DNA of 64,000 nt from Tenrec ecaudatus (taxonomy: Eukaryota > Chordata > Mammalia > Afrosoricida > Tenrecidae), in NCBI RefSeq assembly GCF_050624435.1, contig NC_134545.1, forward strand, positions 88,750,063 through 88,814,062, read 5' to 3'. Within the stretch, counting starts at the first letter, position 1. Each line of letters begins with the position of its first letter. Below the pieces are notes generated by a model, which did not search any database, was not told the DNA's origin, and worked only from the letters and a program-made list of their open reading frames with translations. Shown in pieces: positions 52,041-63,290 of the stretch. The translations under genes and the position numbers were made by a program.

Positions 52041-55000
52041 GTGAGGCGTGATCGGGACGCCCCACGTGCGGGGTCGCAGGCGACTCTCGGGGCGCTTTAA
52101 CCGACCCCCTTTCCCCCCCGCAGGTAGCGCGCCCCCGAGGCCGGTCTCCGAGGGCCGCATCCGGGTCTACAGCATGAGGTTCTGCCCGTGCGCCAAGAGG
52201 ACGCTCCTGGTGCTGAGAGCCAAGGGAATCGAGTGAGCCCGGGCGGCGGCGGGCTGGGAGTCCCAGGGTGGTTGGGGCCAGGGTCCCCTGCAAAATAAAC
52301 TCTCGGGCCTTTTAGGGGCATAGGCAATTAGGAACCCCTTGGGGTGCGGGAGACCACCCATGATACCGGTCTAAAAAACCCATTTCGGTTCCGATTCTGA
52401 TTCATAGGGACCTTTAAACTAAACTCACTGCCATGGATTCATAGCGCCTCTATAGGGGAGGCTAAAACTGACGGGGAGCTTAAAAGGTTTCCAAAGCCGA
52501 AATCTTTACTGAAGCTGACTGTGTGCGACACCTTTCTGGCCAGGAGTGGCCACTGGGTGCCAACCGCTGGCCCTTGCCTTAACAGCTCAGCGCTTCACTT
52601 TGGTACCACCAGGGGTTCCTCATCCACCTGTCCAGGACACCTCATTTAGCCAGTCACACTTCATTTACTGATTTTGGTAATCTGAAAAGCTGAGAATCAA
52701 GTAAAACGGGTATTTACCCAGTGTTCTCTTGGCTGTTCACCACTGGCAGAAGCTTTTACCCGGGGGTAGATTGCCTGCTTTCCATGTCACTGCCCTATCC
52801 TTCGTGTCCTCTAGTGTCTGCATTAGACTGAGTCTGCTCCATCTTCAAATAACCATTAATTTCTCCCAGGGCACAGTTTGGACTTTTTGCTCCTTGCAGA
52901 GCGCCAAGTTGGCAGAGACGCTGGCCTGTGTTGGCTTCTCGGTTGAGTTCAATAAAGGGTTTCACCTTAGCCCTAAAAATTCAGCTTTGGCCAAACTAGG
53001 GCAGATGGCTTGTAGACTGTGCACCGGTAATACACCATCGTAACTTGACTTTCCTCAGTTGCCTGCCACTAAATGTCCATTGGTAAGTCCACCCTGCCAG
53101 TGACTGCTGGAATCTGGTGACCAGGCGTGTATTACACGTCTGTGCTTGCTGCGGCAGGCACAGCGGAGGCTTAAAATGTAGCCCCATCCTCACGGGATTT
53201 TCCACTTTTTGCTTAGGCTTTGTAAACTCATTTTAGTCGTCCAGGAGGAGAACGGCTAGGTGGGCAGTTCTTTTCCTTAAAAGAGCTGTAAGGTAAAGAA
53301 GAAGGGAAAAAAATGCTAACGACAAGACCAGTGATTCAGATCCAGCAGCCGCTCAGCAGCTGAGAGTTGGTCTGGTCGCCCCTGTACCGAGCTACAGTTC
53401 TGGAAGCCTAAGCGGCAGACCCACGCTGACCCTCAGGGTTGCAGTGAGCTGAATTGACAGGACAGCAGTGGGGATTAAGTGTGAGCCCCAGGAGGCTTCG
53501 AGCGACGCGACGAAGCACTAGATTTCTATTTCAAAAGAGACAGGCATTTCTCAGAGGTACAGCTTCCCACTTGTGGCAGACGTTTTGACTTGCTGGTTTA
53601 CATACAGCGCCAGCTTAGCAAAGGAATGTGCGTTCCGAAGGTGCAACTGCGACTCAATTGCTTCCACAGTTTCCAAACATTCCTTTTCTTCCTGGACTCC
53701 TTGATATTGTCTCCCCTTAATTCCCAGCCCCCATCACCTCTGGTGTGCCCCACACACACCTGAAATGCGTATTCTACTTGCTGTCCCTATAGGTTCATCA
53801 ATCATAGGATTCATATACTGAAACATAGGAAAACATGTAACACAGCTTCATGAGGGTGACTTCCAATGACATAACACCTCTGAGATACACCCTAATGTGA
53901 ACAAAGTATACAAAAACTGTTGAAAACCAGATCAGGTCCAGCGTACATCAGAGGGAGGCGCTCAACTGACAAAGTTTTAATTGTTCAAGTCAGACCTATG
54001 CCTTTGGTTTTCTATTCTCATCTCAACAAGTGCACGCTTGTTTAGTGACCCCTTTCCTCCCTCCCCTCAATTGTGGACAGAGGGAGTTCTCCGGAGGCTT
54101 ATTTCCTATGTCGTTCCCACAAATGAATCTTGGGTTCCCACTGCCATCCACAGACTGATCTGTTCTTTTGCGCTATTACCCATTGAACAATGATTTGATT
54201 TGATAATTATGTCTTTCCTTATTTAATTTTATCTGAAATATCTCATATAAGATACAAGAGAGATCTAATTATACTCTGAAGATAGTCTTAACTTGACCTG
54301 TTTTCTTCCTTTGGGGTTTACTTTGAATGATTTACCCACTGAACAAGTTTTTTTAAATCACCAAATCAGGGAGATTTACTCTGAAACTTTACTTAGTGGA
54401 TGTTTTTCTAGGATCCTTCAACATCCTTAAAAAATAAAGAAGAAACTTTTTTGTTTGTTTTCAAACAAGAAACTTTTCATCCAAATTAACAAAAGGGCTT
54501 AGGTTTTGCTCATGCTAAATCTCCTATGCTGTATGCTAGTCACAATTTTATCGGTTGCCTGATATGAAATTAAGATCTCTCTTAGCCAAAAATGGAGTAA
54601 CATACTAAGTTTTCAGAAACTTCTACTTCATTCAGGTATTAGATCAGCCAATATTTGGGGCCTTGTCTAAGAGGATTTTATTTTCTTCCTAGCATAGTCA
54701 TCTTCAGTTTTGCTCATTTACATGTTGACTAGTTTATTACTATGAGCAAGATCCGTGCGTTCCTGGCGTCTACGTCCTAATAGCCAAGCAAATCAGTGAG
54801 TAAGATCATTTCAGAGAGTTGCCATCAGCTCTCTGATGAAAGTAAAACAAGGTGCTCATGTGTGGAGGGGAAGCTGGACAGCTACTCCAGGCTGGATGGA
54901 CTTGGAGGCTCTTTCTGTGGTGCTGATATTTGCGTAAAAGGTCTAAGGTGGGGCTACGTTTGGCCAACGCAAGGAGCAGAGAAGGGTCAGTAACTGCAGA

Positions 55001-57453
55001 GCATAATGAACAGAGGAAAAGCTACGGGTGGCAAGTAAGCAAGGATCGTAGCAAATGCACGGTGGCATGTTGAGTTTGGCTCAACATTGCAATGGGGAGT
55101 AAAGGAGAGGTTTAGCATAGGAGGGGGACCTGACAGTTTCCTTCTGTCATCACTCCCCTGGCCGTGTGTGAAGAGGCTGACGGGAAGCCCCGGGGGAAGC
55201 AGAGGCAGGTTGAGTGGCTTTTGTGAGCTTCCAGGGAAGAGATGACAGTCAAATTGAAGCTGCAAGTGGATAGAGTCCAGATAGGATCTAGAGGTTGAGC
55301 TGGGAGTTGGATTTAGTACTGGGGCGAATGGAAGTTCGGGGAAAGGGTAGCAGGGAGAAGCCAATGGACTCCTAGGTTTGGGGTCTGATCGCTTAGTGGA
55401 GGATAGGGCGGGTGAGGATTTATTCAAAAGTGCAGAAAAGTTCTATCTGCTTCTATCTTCTGTGTGTCTTCCAGGCATGAAGTCATCAATATCAACCTGA
55501 AAAACAAACCGGAGTGGTTCTTCTCGAAGAATCCCTTTGGCCTGGTACCAGTTCTGGAAAACAGTCAGGGTCAACTCATCTGTGAATCTGCCATCACGTG
55601 TGAGTACCTGGATGAAGCCTACCCAGGGAAGAAGCTGTGGCCAGATGACCCCTATGAGAAAGCTCGCCAAAAGATGGTCTTTGAGTTATTTGCTAAGGTG
55701 TGTACCTAATTTGCGTCAACTCTTATTGGAGAAATCCATTTTAAGCTGAATCCATGCTGTTGTTCAGTGGCTGGGAAGAAGAAAAAAAAGACTGGAAGAT
55801 GACTCCTGTCAGCTCTGACATGTCCGGAAACCCTCTGTGACCCAGTTCCTCGGTGTTCATTTCCAAAATTGCCCATCTCTCTTCTCCTGATACTGTATTG
55901 TCAGGGGAAGACAGATCTTGGAGATTTTTTTTTAAGGGACAAAAAAGGAGACTCCTTGTACAGACTCGAGACCAAATGGACTAGAAAGCTGGAGGTTGTC
56001 TGTCATTACTTCCCTTCCTGCACACATTTTGCAGAGTTAGCTTGTGTGTCACATGACCCCATCCTTCTAGCTACAGCTGATCACACCAGAAATGAACTCC
56101 TCCTCCAGCCCTGGGCCACTGCTTCCTCCTGGGACCCTCCCACTGAGAGCCATCGACTGACCCTGCGCTTATGTGTCACTAGCAAAGTCAGGTGAAGATT
56201 TTAGGAAAGTCAAAGTTAAAGAGCATTGCAAAGGGAACTGATCAGAGGGAAACCACCTGGAGCAGATCTTTAAGCAGTAGAGCTGAAAGACCAGCCTGGC
56301 CCAGACAGAAGTTTGGGCAGTAGGGCTGTGAGTTAAAGTTCATTGTGCCAACCTGGCCGATAAACACATGTGGGGTTAGTTGAAGGGCAGGGAAATGGCT
56401 CTGTGAGCCTCACCTTTCTAGTTCTCGGGTCTCTTGCTTTGTTTTTTTTTTGTTTTGTTTTTAAACGTTTTATTAGGGGCTCATACAACTCTTATCACAA
56501 TCCATACATATACATACATCAATTGTATAAAGTACATCTGTACATTCTTTGCCCTAATCATTTTTTTCCTTTTCTCTTTTTACATTAGGGACTCATACAA
56601 CTCTTATCACAATCCATACATATACATACATCAATTGTATAAAGCACATCCATACATTCCCTGCCCCAATCATTCTCAAAGCATTTGCTCTCCACTTAAG
56701 CCCTTTGCATCAGGTCCTCTTTTTTTTTTTTTTTCCCTCCCTCCCCGGGGTCTCTTGCTTTGTGATGGTCGGACCAGGTGGCAGCTGCCTTAGCCAGTTA
56801 GTTCCCTGCTTCAACTTGCAAGGCTCACTTCTTGCAAGACATCCCTGAGGAGAAACCACATGGGCCTACCCCGATGCAGCCTTGGGTGCTGGAGCAGTCA
56901 TGTGGAGACCCCTGCCAGTGCTGAGATGTTTACACATTCACTGATTCGGCTTTCCTCCTATAGTCGGCATCACTGTGTGTGTTTTGTGAGAAGAAGGAAG
57001 ACTTTGTGGATTGGTGTCAGACACATGAGTTAATGTTGGACTTGTGCAGCACTGGGTTGGGATGTTTTCCTGGTGTGCACTTACCCTTTATATAAAACTC
57101 TCTATTATTGTGTTGGTCTGGGTAGACTAGAAGAAACAAATCCATGGACACACATATGTGTAAGAGATTTATTTACATGAGCAGTTGAACATTGAGAAAA
57201 CATCCCAGCCCAGATCAAGTCCATAAGTCAGATACTGGCTCATATTTCCAATTATCAATCTATAAAGTCCTCTTCATACCCACAAAACACATGCAATGAC
57301 GCTGAATGCAGATCACAGGCCAGTGAGCAGAAAGTCTTTGCATCCAGTGTCATTGGAAACATCTCATCTTTGGCAGGAGTCTCTCTGTGGCTTCTCTGGC
57401 TTCTGAGGTGTGCCCATGTGGCTTGTCTTCTGCAATGTCTCCCAGGAAGTGGC

Positions 57454-57490
<37 letters not shown>

Positions 57491-60400
57491 CAGCGCGGTG
57501 TCTTGAGCCTCCAAGGAGGAAGTACCAGATTTTGCCCAGATTGACAGCCTAGACTCCACCCCTACACTCTTAATCCTTAAATTGACACCAGATTAGGTGA
57601 CTACCACACAGGCCTAAGAGGTTCTGTAGATTGGTTTCTCTAATGTGCCCAGACTGACAGGCTGTCTGTAGACCTCCAGGTCCAAAGAGGCCAAGCTGTA
57701 CTGCGAGAGTCTCCTGCATTTTGACCGGAGAGAAGACTGCTTCTTGCAATCAGATAGCAAAGGCCAAAGCATTGGAACACACACTGGATAGACTCTTCCT
57801 GTCACACACACGAGTCACACTTCAGAATTGAGCGGTCCGAGGAAAGAGACTTGGTGCGGGGCACTGATTCCGTTGGCTATAATGGCCGCAGCGCTTCCAG
57901 CATTCCAGAATAGTGCTGGTTGCACATTTACATTCCAGAGAGGACATGGCTTCTGTGCTATTGGCATTAGTCATTACTTCAGGGCTTACTGGTTGGTACA
58001 AATGTGCTCGAACTACTGGCTCAAAGTTTAGCGGTTCAAACCCACCCCGAAGCGCTGGACTAGTAATTTATTTTCAGTTACAGCCTTGAAAACCTTGTGG
58101 CACGGGGCTGTTCTGCACACATGCGGTGGTCACACACTGGGGTCAACTCATCAGAACCTGACTTCTGTGGACCCAGGTGCTCTGCTCCCCGGGATGTTTC
58201 TAGAACACCCTGACTGCAAGGACTCTGAGCTATGGAACACGTTGTTAGGTGACGAGAGGCGGATGTACTTTATAACCTAAGAAATCATTCTCTTTCAGAT
58301 ACCACTTTTGTTAGGAAGCTTTGTTAGGAGGCAAGATAAGGAAGACTGCCCTGGCCTGAAAGAAGAACTGTGTGAAGAATGCAGCAAGCTGGAGGAGGTA
58401 ATCAATTTTCTCTTCTAGTTTGGATCAGAGGAATGGATAGACTAGCTCTACCTTCCTCTTCCTTCCACTCCTTTCATACACCCATTTCCCACCTTCCTTT
58501 ATGACAATGACAAATAACGCCACAGACGGTTTAGTTGGCAACCAATCACAGCAACTGGCTGTAAAGTAAACCAAGCAAATATATTTTGTTGTTGGCTTGC
58601 CACATTTTATTTATGGAATCAACACAATGACAAGGAAAGGGAAAATTTCACCCACATTTCTACAATTTGTAATCCATTTTTATTTTTCTAGGCTTGTTTC
58701 CATTCATTGCCCAGAGTCAAAATCAAAACTTAATGTGACTGTTGTCAAAGCAGTGTTTTCATTGTTCCTTTCTAAGTTTTTTTCTAAAGTTTATATTGTA
58801 ATTTCCTCACTGTTCCAATAAGTTTCAACGTGGGGCCAGCACCCATAACGTGTTATATACAGATGGAATCTTGTAGTACACACACTTTTTATTAGGTCTG
58901 GCTTCTTGCACTCAGTTCAGTGAGGGTCCTCTGTGTGTGCAGTTTGTTCCTCTGGTGGTGTAGTAGCTACACATCGGGCTGCTAACTGCAAGATCAGCGT
59001 TGGAAACCACCAGCCACTTGAGAAAAGCAGTCTTGGAAAACCACAGAGTCTTTATGGGAGTAGGAAGCTTTATCTTTCTTGGTCATGCCGATTTATGCTC
59101 CAGTCAGCAGCTGTTCCATGGCCTTGCTAACTTTGACATTCATTTTAGCCGTTCCGGTGGGTGGGTTGTGGTGTTGTATTTTGGCTCTACTTTGCATTTC
59201 CCTAAGGTATTTGAGTGCCCCCTCAAGTAATTCGAGGCCATTTGGTAAAATTCAAGTCTTGCTTATTTTCCTACTGGGATGTTTGCCTTTCTGTCTGTGG
59301 ATCTCCAGTGTGTTCTATATTCTGAATACCAGTCCTTTGTCAGGATACTCTGTGGCTTGTTTCATTTGACTCTATTTTCGTTTATTTTGCTTCATCCCAA
59401 ACCAACAGACTCTAAAGCTTAATTAAACAGATTTGACAGCACAATGCAATTTAGACATGGCCAGAGTAAAGCTCTCACACTTACCCTGCTCTGCCCAATC
59501 TGCCTTCTTTATTTCTGATGCAGAAATAACTCTATAATGTTCAGGTTTTGGTGAATAAGAAGACAACTTTCTTTGGTGGCGACTCTCTTTCTATGCTCGA
59601 TTACCTCATCTGGCCTTGGTTTGAAATCCTGGAGCCACTGGAGTTAGCTGGGTAAGAATTTGAATACAATGACAGTGGAGTGTTATATACTGATCTTTAT
59701 TATTATTTAAAAAACGGAATTGAAAGTAGGTAATAAAACTGGTGAGGACAGTCAGGCAAGAGAATCTTGAATTTCCAGGCAACTCATATGCTCACACCAT
59801 CGTACCTTACGTGGGGGTGGGCGGTGGTTTTAAGTCATGTATTCCTTCCCTCCTGGTAAAAATCCATCAGGATGTGAACTTTTATAAGGGGAGGAAAGAC
59901 TGTATGTCTAGTGCTACCTCCCAACTGACCTCTAAGCTTTACCCGGTAAGGAATTACAGTCTCGGAAACTCACAGGAGCATTTCTTCCGTCTTGCAGGGT
60001 CGCTGGAATCGGAATCGACTGGGTGGCAATGAGTGTGAGAAACTGACTGCCATCTAGTTGATTTCATCTAGTGGTTCTACGGGACACTAGATTTCTAACA
60101 GCCCATAAGACTCTTCAATTTGGATGTTGGGGCATGGGGATCCCCGCCATTTGAGTGGGTCCTCAGGAGTGACTTAGTGATTGTGGAAAATATTAAAGAC
60201 AGACAGACAGTGGGGCACAGGGGCTCCCTGTCCCATGTCAGGAGTGAGAGAAAATGTATTTTCCAATAGGTATATTTAATGGAGCTTACACCTCTTTCAT
60301 AAGGCATGCACGTCATACAGTTAACATAATCAATAAGTAATGTCATGAGCTGGTAACATAATAAACCAGCAATGAGGTGAGCCATTGTCTGTCCTAGCGC

Positions 60401-61170
60401 TAGCTGACTTCAAACTTCCCTACATTTACAGTGATTTACTGTAGAACCCGATTGCTCTAATCTACAGATAACGTCCAGGCAGAGGGAGTAGCCAGGCACA
60501 TGAATGATTCATGTTATATGGTAGCTCCTTTTTTGGGGGGGTTATTGGACAACTGTTCAGTCATAAGAATGTATATCAAGATTTCCTTATATCTCATAAC
60601 CATGGTGAGGGTCTTCCCGTACCAGAGTCAGCTTTCCAGACCCGCAATGATGCGCACAGAGGACTTAGCTGCGTGACATTCTCATCCAGTCCCTCAGCTG
60701 ACCCCAGTTGGATACCCTTCAAAAGATGCCCCTAAATCTTTATAGGAGCAGAAAACCTCGTCTTTTCCCCAAAGAGCAGCTGGTGGGTACGAATTGCTGA
60801 CCTTAGAGTTAGCAGCCCAATGGAATCCACTATCATCAGAGCTTCTGCATTAAAAAAAGACCTCTAAGATCTCTGGTTCCATGCATTTTAAAGAAAGGTT
60901 TGTAAAGGTTCCAGGGAAACAAAATGAAACTGCAGTGCTGATGATGAGAAACAAGTCTTCCTCTGCCTTCCTGCTTACCCTAGCTCATGCTTTTCATTCT
61001 TGTTCCCCTCCCGAAGGTGTGTAGACCACACTCCGAAACTTAAGCTCTGGATGGCAGCCATGAAGAAAGACCCCGTAACATCAGCCCTCTGCGTGGATAT
61101 GAATACATACCGAGGGTTCTTACCGCTGTACATGCAAAACAGACTGGAAGCCTGTGATTATGGGCTTTGA
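52007..61170 (+). CDS. GSTO1: Glutathione S-transferase omega-1 (complete, 6 exons)
   Basis: Cytosolic omega-class glutathione transferase. It uses an active-site cysteine for glutathione-dependent thiol transfer, dehydroascorbate reduction and methylarsenate reduction. Coding exons are 52007-52040, 52124-52232, 55475-55697, 58299-58397, 59545-59651 and 61017-61170. The sum is 726 nt or 241 residues plus TGA, the same length as human GSTO1. The thioredoxin-like N domain holds catalytic Cys32 in SMRFCPC. The glutathione contacts known from the family are present: Lys59, Val72, Glu85 and Ser86. The alpha-helical C domain runs from about residue 105 and includes [19 protein letters not shown], and the protein ends EACDYGL as in the family. 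Oddities: residue 34 is Cys (Phe in human) and residue 36 Lys (Glu in human), and ten cysteines are predicted against five recalled for human. No stop or frameshift is seen, so the gene looks functional. GSTO2 has the same fold, but this sequence is closer to GSTO1. Confidence 0.95.
52124..52232 (+). CDS. GSTO1: GSTO1 exon 2
   Basis: A 109-nt exon after acceptor ccccccgcag, residues 12-48. It carries the first beta strand and catalytic Cys32 (RFCPCAKRT). The donor is gtgagc. The first intron is only 83 bp. Confidence 0.95.
52412..52622 (-). mobile_element. tRNA-derived SINE in GSTO1 intron 2
   Basis: ctaaactcactgccatggat, cttcactttggtaccaccag, diverged minus-strand copy. Confidence 0.75.
53325..53485 (+). 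mobile_element. tRNA-derived SINE, diverged
   Basis: gctacagttctggaagccta, cagggttgcagtgagctgaa. Confidence 0.55.
53490..55450. other. GSTO1 intron 2, mostly unrecognised
   Basis: AT-rich to mixed sequence. The purine-rich part at 55030-55420 resembles the segment at 13420-14330 and may be an old repeat. No exon is seen between GSTO1 exons 2 and 3. Confidence 0.45.
55475..55697 (+). CDS. GSTO1: GSTO1 exon 3
   Basis: A 223-nt exon, residues 48-122, reading [30 protein letters not shown] and [14 protein letters not shown]. It contributes the glutathione-binding Lys59, Val72, Glu85 and Ser86. The acceptor is tgtcttccag and the donor gtgtgt. Confidence 0.96.
56442..56747 (-). mobile_element. 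L1-like insertion with internal duplication
   Basis: Flanked by gggtctcttgctttg at 56427-56441 and 56748-56762, a perfect 15-bp duplication. Inside, about 110 bp (ctcatacaactcttatcaca, catacatatacatacatcaa) occurs twice, offset by 112 bp. Confidence 0.9.
57105..57615. repeat. Unclassified LTR-like afrotherian repeat
   Basis: Text tgttggtctgggtagactag, gagaaaacatcccagcccag, aatctataaagtcctcttca and gatcacaggccagtgagcag recalls a common afrotherian repeat with LTR-like composition. It contains (GA)n(GACA)n at 57454-57491. Boundaries and class are uncertain. Confidence 0.5.
57454..57491. repeat. (GA)n(GACA)n microsatellite
   Basis: Compound simple repeat in GSTO1 intron 3. Confidence 0.92.
57985..58165 (+). 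mobile_element. tRNA-derived SINE, diverged
   Basis: gcggttcaaacccaccccga, cagccttgaaaaccttgtgg. Confidence 0.6.
58299..58397 (+). CDS. GSTO1: GSTO1 exon 4
   Basis: A 99-nt exon, residues 123-155, reading [20 protein letters not shown] then [10 protein letters not shown]. It contains three cysteines not present in the human protein. Position 140, the site of the common human Ala140Asp variant, is Pro. The acceptor is ctctttcag and the donor gtaatc. Confidence 0.93.
58690..59370 (-). mobile_element. Old L1 3' region split by a SINE
   Basis: ctggcttcttgcactcagtt, ctactttgcatttccctaag and ataccagtcctttgtcagga are typical reverse L1M text. A plus-strand SINE lies at 58945-59080. Confidence 0.65.
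58945..59080 (+). mobile_element. tRNA-derived SINE, plus strand
   Basis: ctctggtggtgtagtagcta, cgggctgctaactgcaagat, ggaaaccaccagccacttga. Confidence 0.8.
59545..59651 (+). CDS. GSTO1: GSTO1 exon 5
   Basis: A 107-nt exon, residues 156-191, reading [20 protein letters not shown] then PWFE. This is the conserved core helix of the C-terminal domain. The donor is gtaaga. Confidence 0.95.
59935..60045 (+). mobile_element. tRNA-derived SINE 3' part
   Basis: attacagtctcggaaactca, gaatcggaatcgactgggtg. Confidence 0.8.
60700..60845 (-). mobile_element. tRNA-derived SINE, minus strand
   Basis: ggagcagaaaacctcgtctt, gcagctggtgggtacgaatt, 170 bp before GSTO1 exon 6. Confidence 0.75.
61017..61170 (+). 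CDS. GSTO1: GSTO1 exon 6 (coding part)
   Basis: 154 coding nt, residues 191-241, reading [19 protein letters not shown] and ending EACDYGL, then TGA at 61168-61170. Downstream I see no canonical AATAAA within about 150 nt. TATAAA near 61275 is a possible variant poly(A) signal. Confidence 0.95.
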
Positions 61171-62600
61171 TGAGGGGGCAGATGGCTGAGCTTGTGCTTC
61201 ACCAGATACGAAGACTCACAGCTTCTACTTTATAAGGGAGCTCATAGTTTGACATGGCCTAACTGTGGAGTCCCTATAAAGCCTCCTGCATTTACACTTC
61301 CTGTCTCTGGGTGTTCAATGACCATAAGGGTTCTGCTATCGTAGTTTAAGTGGAAAACCTTCAAATGAGCTCTTAGAGCTGGGCCTCACTCTAGATTTCT
61401 AACAGCCCATGAGATGCTTCCATTCCGATACCCTTCAAAAGATGCCTTCACTTTGAGTTTCTAGGTCGAAGCCCTTTCTAATCCTCCTTTCCTTTCCATC
61501 TGTGACTGAACATCGTACCTTCTGTTCCCATTGTTGCCACTGAGCTGGACCTCCATCACCTCAAAGCTAGGTCACTGGGTGGCCTCCTAGTCTCTCAAAC
61601 CCTTCTTCAACCCCATGCTGTGCACAAAGCAGATGGCCCATCCAACACCAAATCATGTCACTGAGCGTGTTTCAATTTGTGGTGGCTCTAGGATCGCAGA
61701 GTACAGCTGGATGCCATAGGGTTTGTAGGGCTGGGACCTGGTTGAAGCACGTTGCCGGGCCTTTCTTCCAAGGTGCCTCTGGGTGGGTTCAAGCCACCAA
61801 ACTTTCCTTAAACGCCACCCAGGGACTCCAGATGCCTCAGCTACATAATTAAAAACATCAGTGGAGACAGCTGGAGGAGTGAACAAGACGACAGCTCTGG
61901 GAACCATTTGGGGGCAGTTCTGGGTCCGACTGAGTTGCTACAAAATCAGAATTAATTTGGCGGTAACTGCTATGGGTAGTATTCCCACTCAAACCTGTTA
62001 GTACTGTTTTTTATCTCTGGTGGGAAATACCTTGGTCCTTAGAATTCATGCTGAAGCCTGGTTTGTGATCCAAGTGGGTTTTGATAAAGAATGGAGTAAG
62101 TCTAAGGTTTTACAGTCCCTGAACACCCACATATGGTAGCCTGAGGCCAGGGAGACTGATACCAGAAAGGGAAGATGGGCAGGGGGTGTGGTCAAGGTAT
62201 GAGGCCTCTGGCTGGGAGGAGTGGTTGAAGGTATTGGTTGACTCCATTCGCTGAATTAAGCCCACCTGGGCCTAGTTTGGGCCCCCAGCTGTCCTGCCCA
62301 CCTGGCTAGGGCTTCAATTGGCGCAGGCCCAGTAGTCTTTATGGCTGATTAAGGGCACGCCTGATTCTCTTCCAACCTCCTGTAGGGGGCCTTCAGGCAT
62401 GGGGCGGGGCAACCCACGATCCTGCTACCTAACAATACCATTTACCACACGTTCCATTGGGCTTCTTGACTATTTTCGTTTTATCATCATGTCATCTTGA
62501 AAAGGTGGGAGAACATCAGTGCATCCCATGGAAGATGCAACCAAAGGCCGTGGTTAAAGTCAAGCTTATAGAAAGATCAGAAGAAGAAAAAAACCCGGGG
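61171..62600. other. GSTO1-GSTO2 spacer, no clear gene
   Basis: GSTO1 3' UTR followed by intergenic DNA. A diverged minus-strand SINE may lie at 61690-61835 (gatgccatagggtttgtagg, gccacccagggactcc). Nothing else is recognised. Confidence 0.5.
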
Positions 62601-62639
62601 CACACTTATTAGAATGCGGCTGTCCACCAGCCCCGCTGT

Positions 62640-63290
62640 GAGGTTTGCTGTACTTGTTTGTGGGCCGGCGAGTAAAACGTCTGGTGAGTTTCGGATTGAG
62701 GTGGGCACAGAAACTCCTTCGGGCGCACCGCTGGACTTCTGAAACAGGTCTGCGGTGGGCTAAGAAATCTGCATTTGAGATGAACCAGGAGCCGGGGGGC
62801 CACAGCCTCCGGGGCAGCTCTGAACAGGCGGACGTCAGAATCGGCCTCCTGACGCCCACCACCTCCGGCCACCAACACCCCCCAGACTCACACAGGGCTG
62901 ACCTCTGCCGCCGACCAGCCGACCAGCCTACCAAGCCCGAAGGGTGCTCTGACCACTCGCGCCAGACTGATCTGCAAGGAGCTGGGATGCCGGGCGCTGA
63001 GAAGCTGCGGGTAACTGACCTTCCACTTCCGAGGACCACGTTTGTACAACGCGATGGTCCATTGGCTCCACTCGGCCTGGGCGCTTCCAAAAGCTTTGGC
63101 GATTGGCTGAAGCTTGGGGCCCCGCGACCAATTGGGTCCGATCGCATTGGAAGGGGCGGGCCCTTCTGGCCGCCGCTCAGCTCGCGGGCGCTACTGGCCT
63201 CAGTCCTTTCCGTTCCACCTGGGGGCTTGCCAGCTCTGTAGTGCTTGAAGGGACGAAGAGATTGAGGTTACTTCGGACGTTGGGGTTTCA
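62640..63290 (+). promoter_or_regulatory. GSTO2: Probable GSTO2 promoter / first-exon CpG region
   Basis: A GC-rich segment about 1.5 kb past the GSTO1 stop codon. Four CCAAT-type motifs lie in 90 bp: ATTGG at 63061-63065 and 63102-63106, the palindrome CCAATTGG at 63128-63135, and ATTGG at 63146-63150. A GC box GGGGCGGG follows at 63153-63160. GSTO2 lies directly downstream of GSTO1 in human, in the same direction, and its first exon is largely non-coding. No exon encoding the GSTO2 N-terminus was found up to 64000, so the assignment is from synteny and composition. Confidence 0.55.

Noticed and set aside
51509-52327. Several long open frames on both strands around GSTO1 exons 1-2
   Set aside because: All are products of CpG-rich sequence. 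Only the spliced GSTO1 frame has family similarity.
62645-63241. 198-codon plus-strand open frame and its minus-strand mirror
   Set aside because: High GC with open frames on both strands. The sequence matches no protein family, and the region looks like a promoter.
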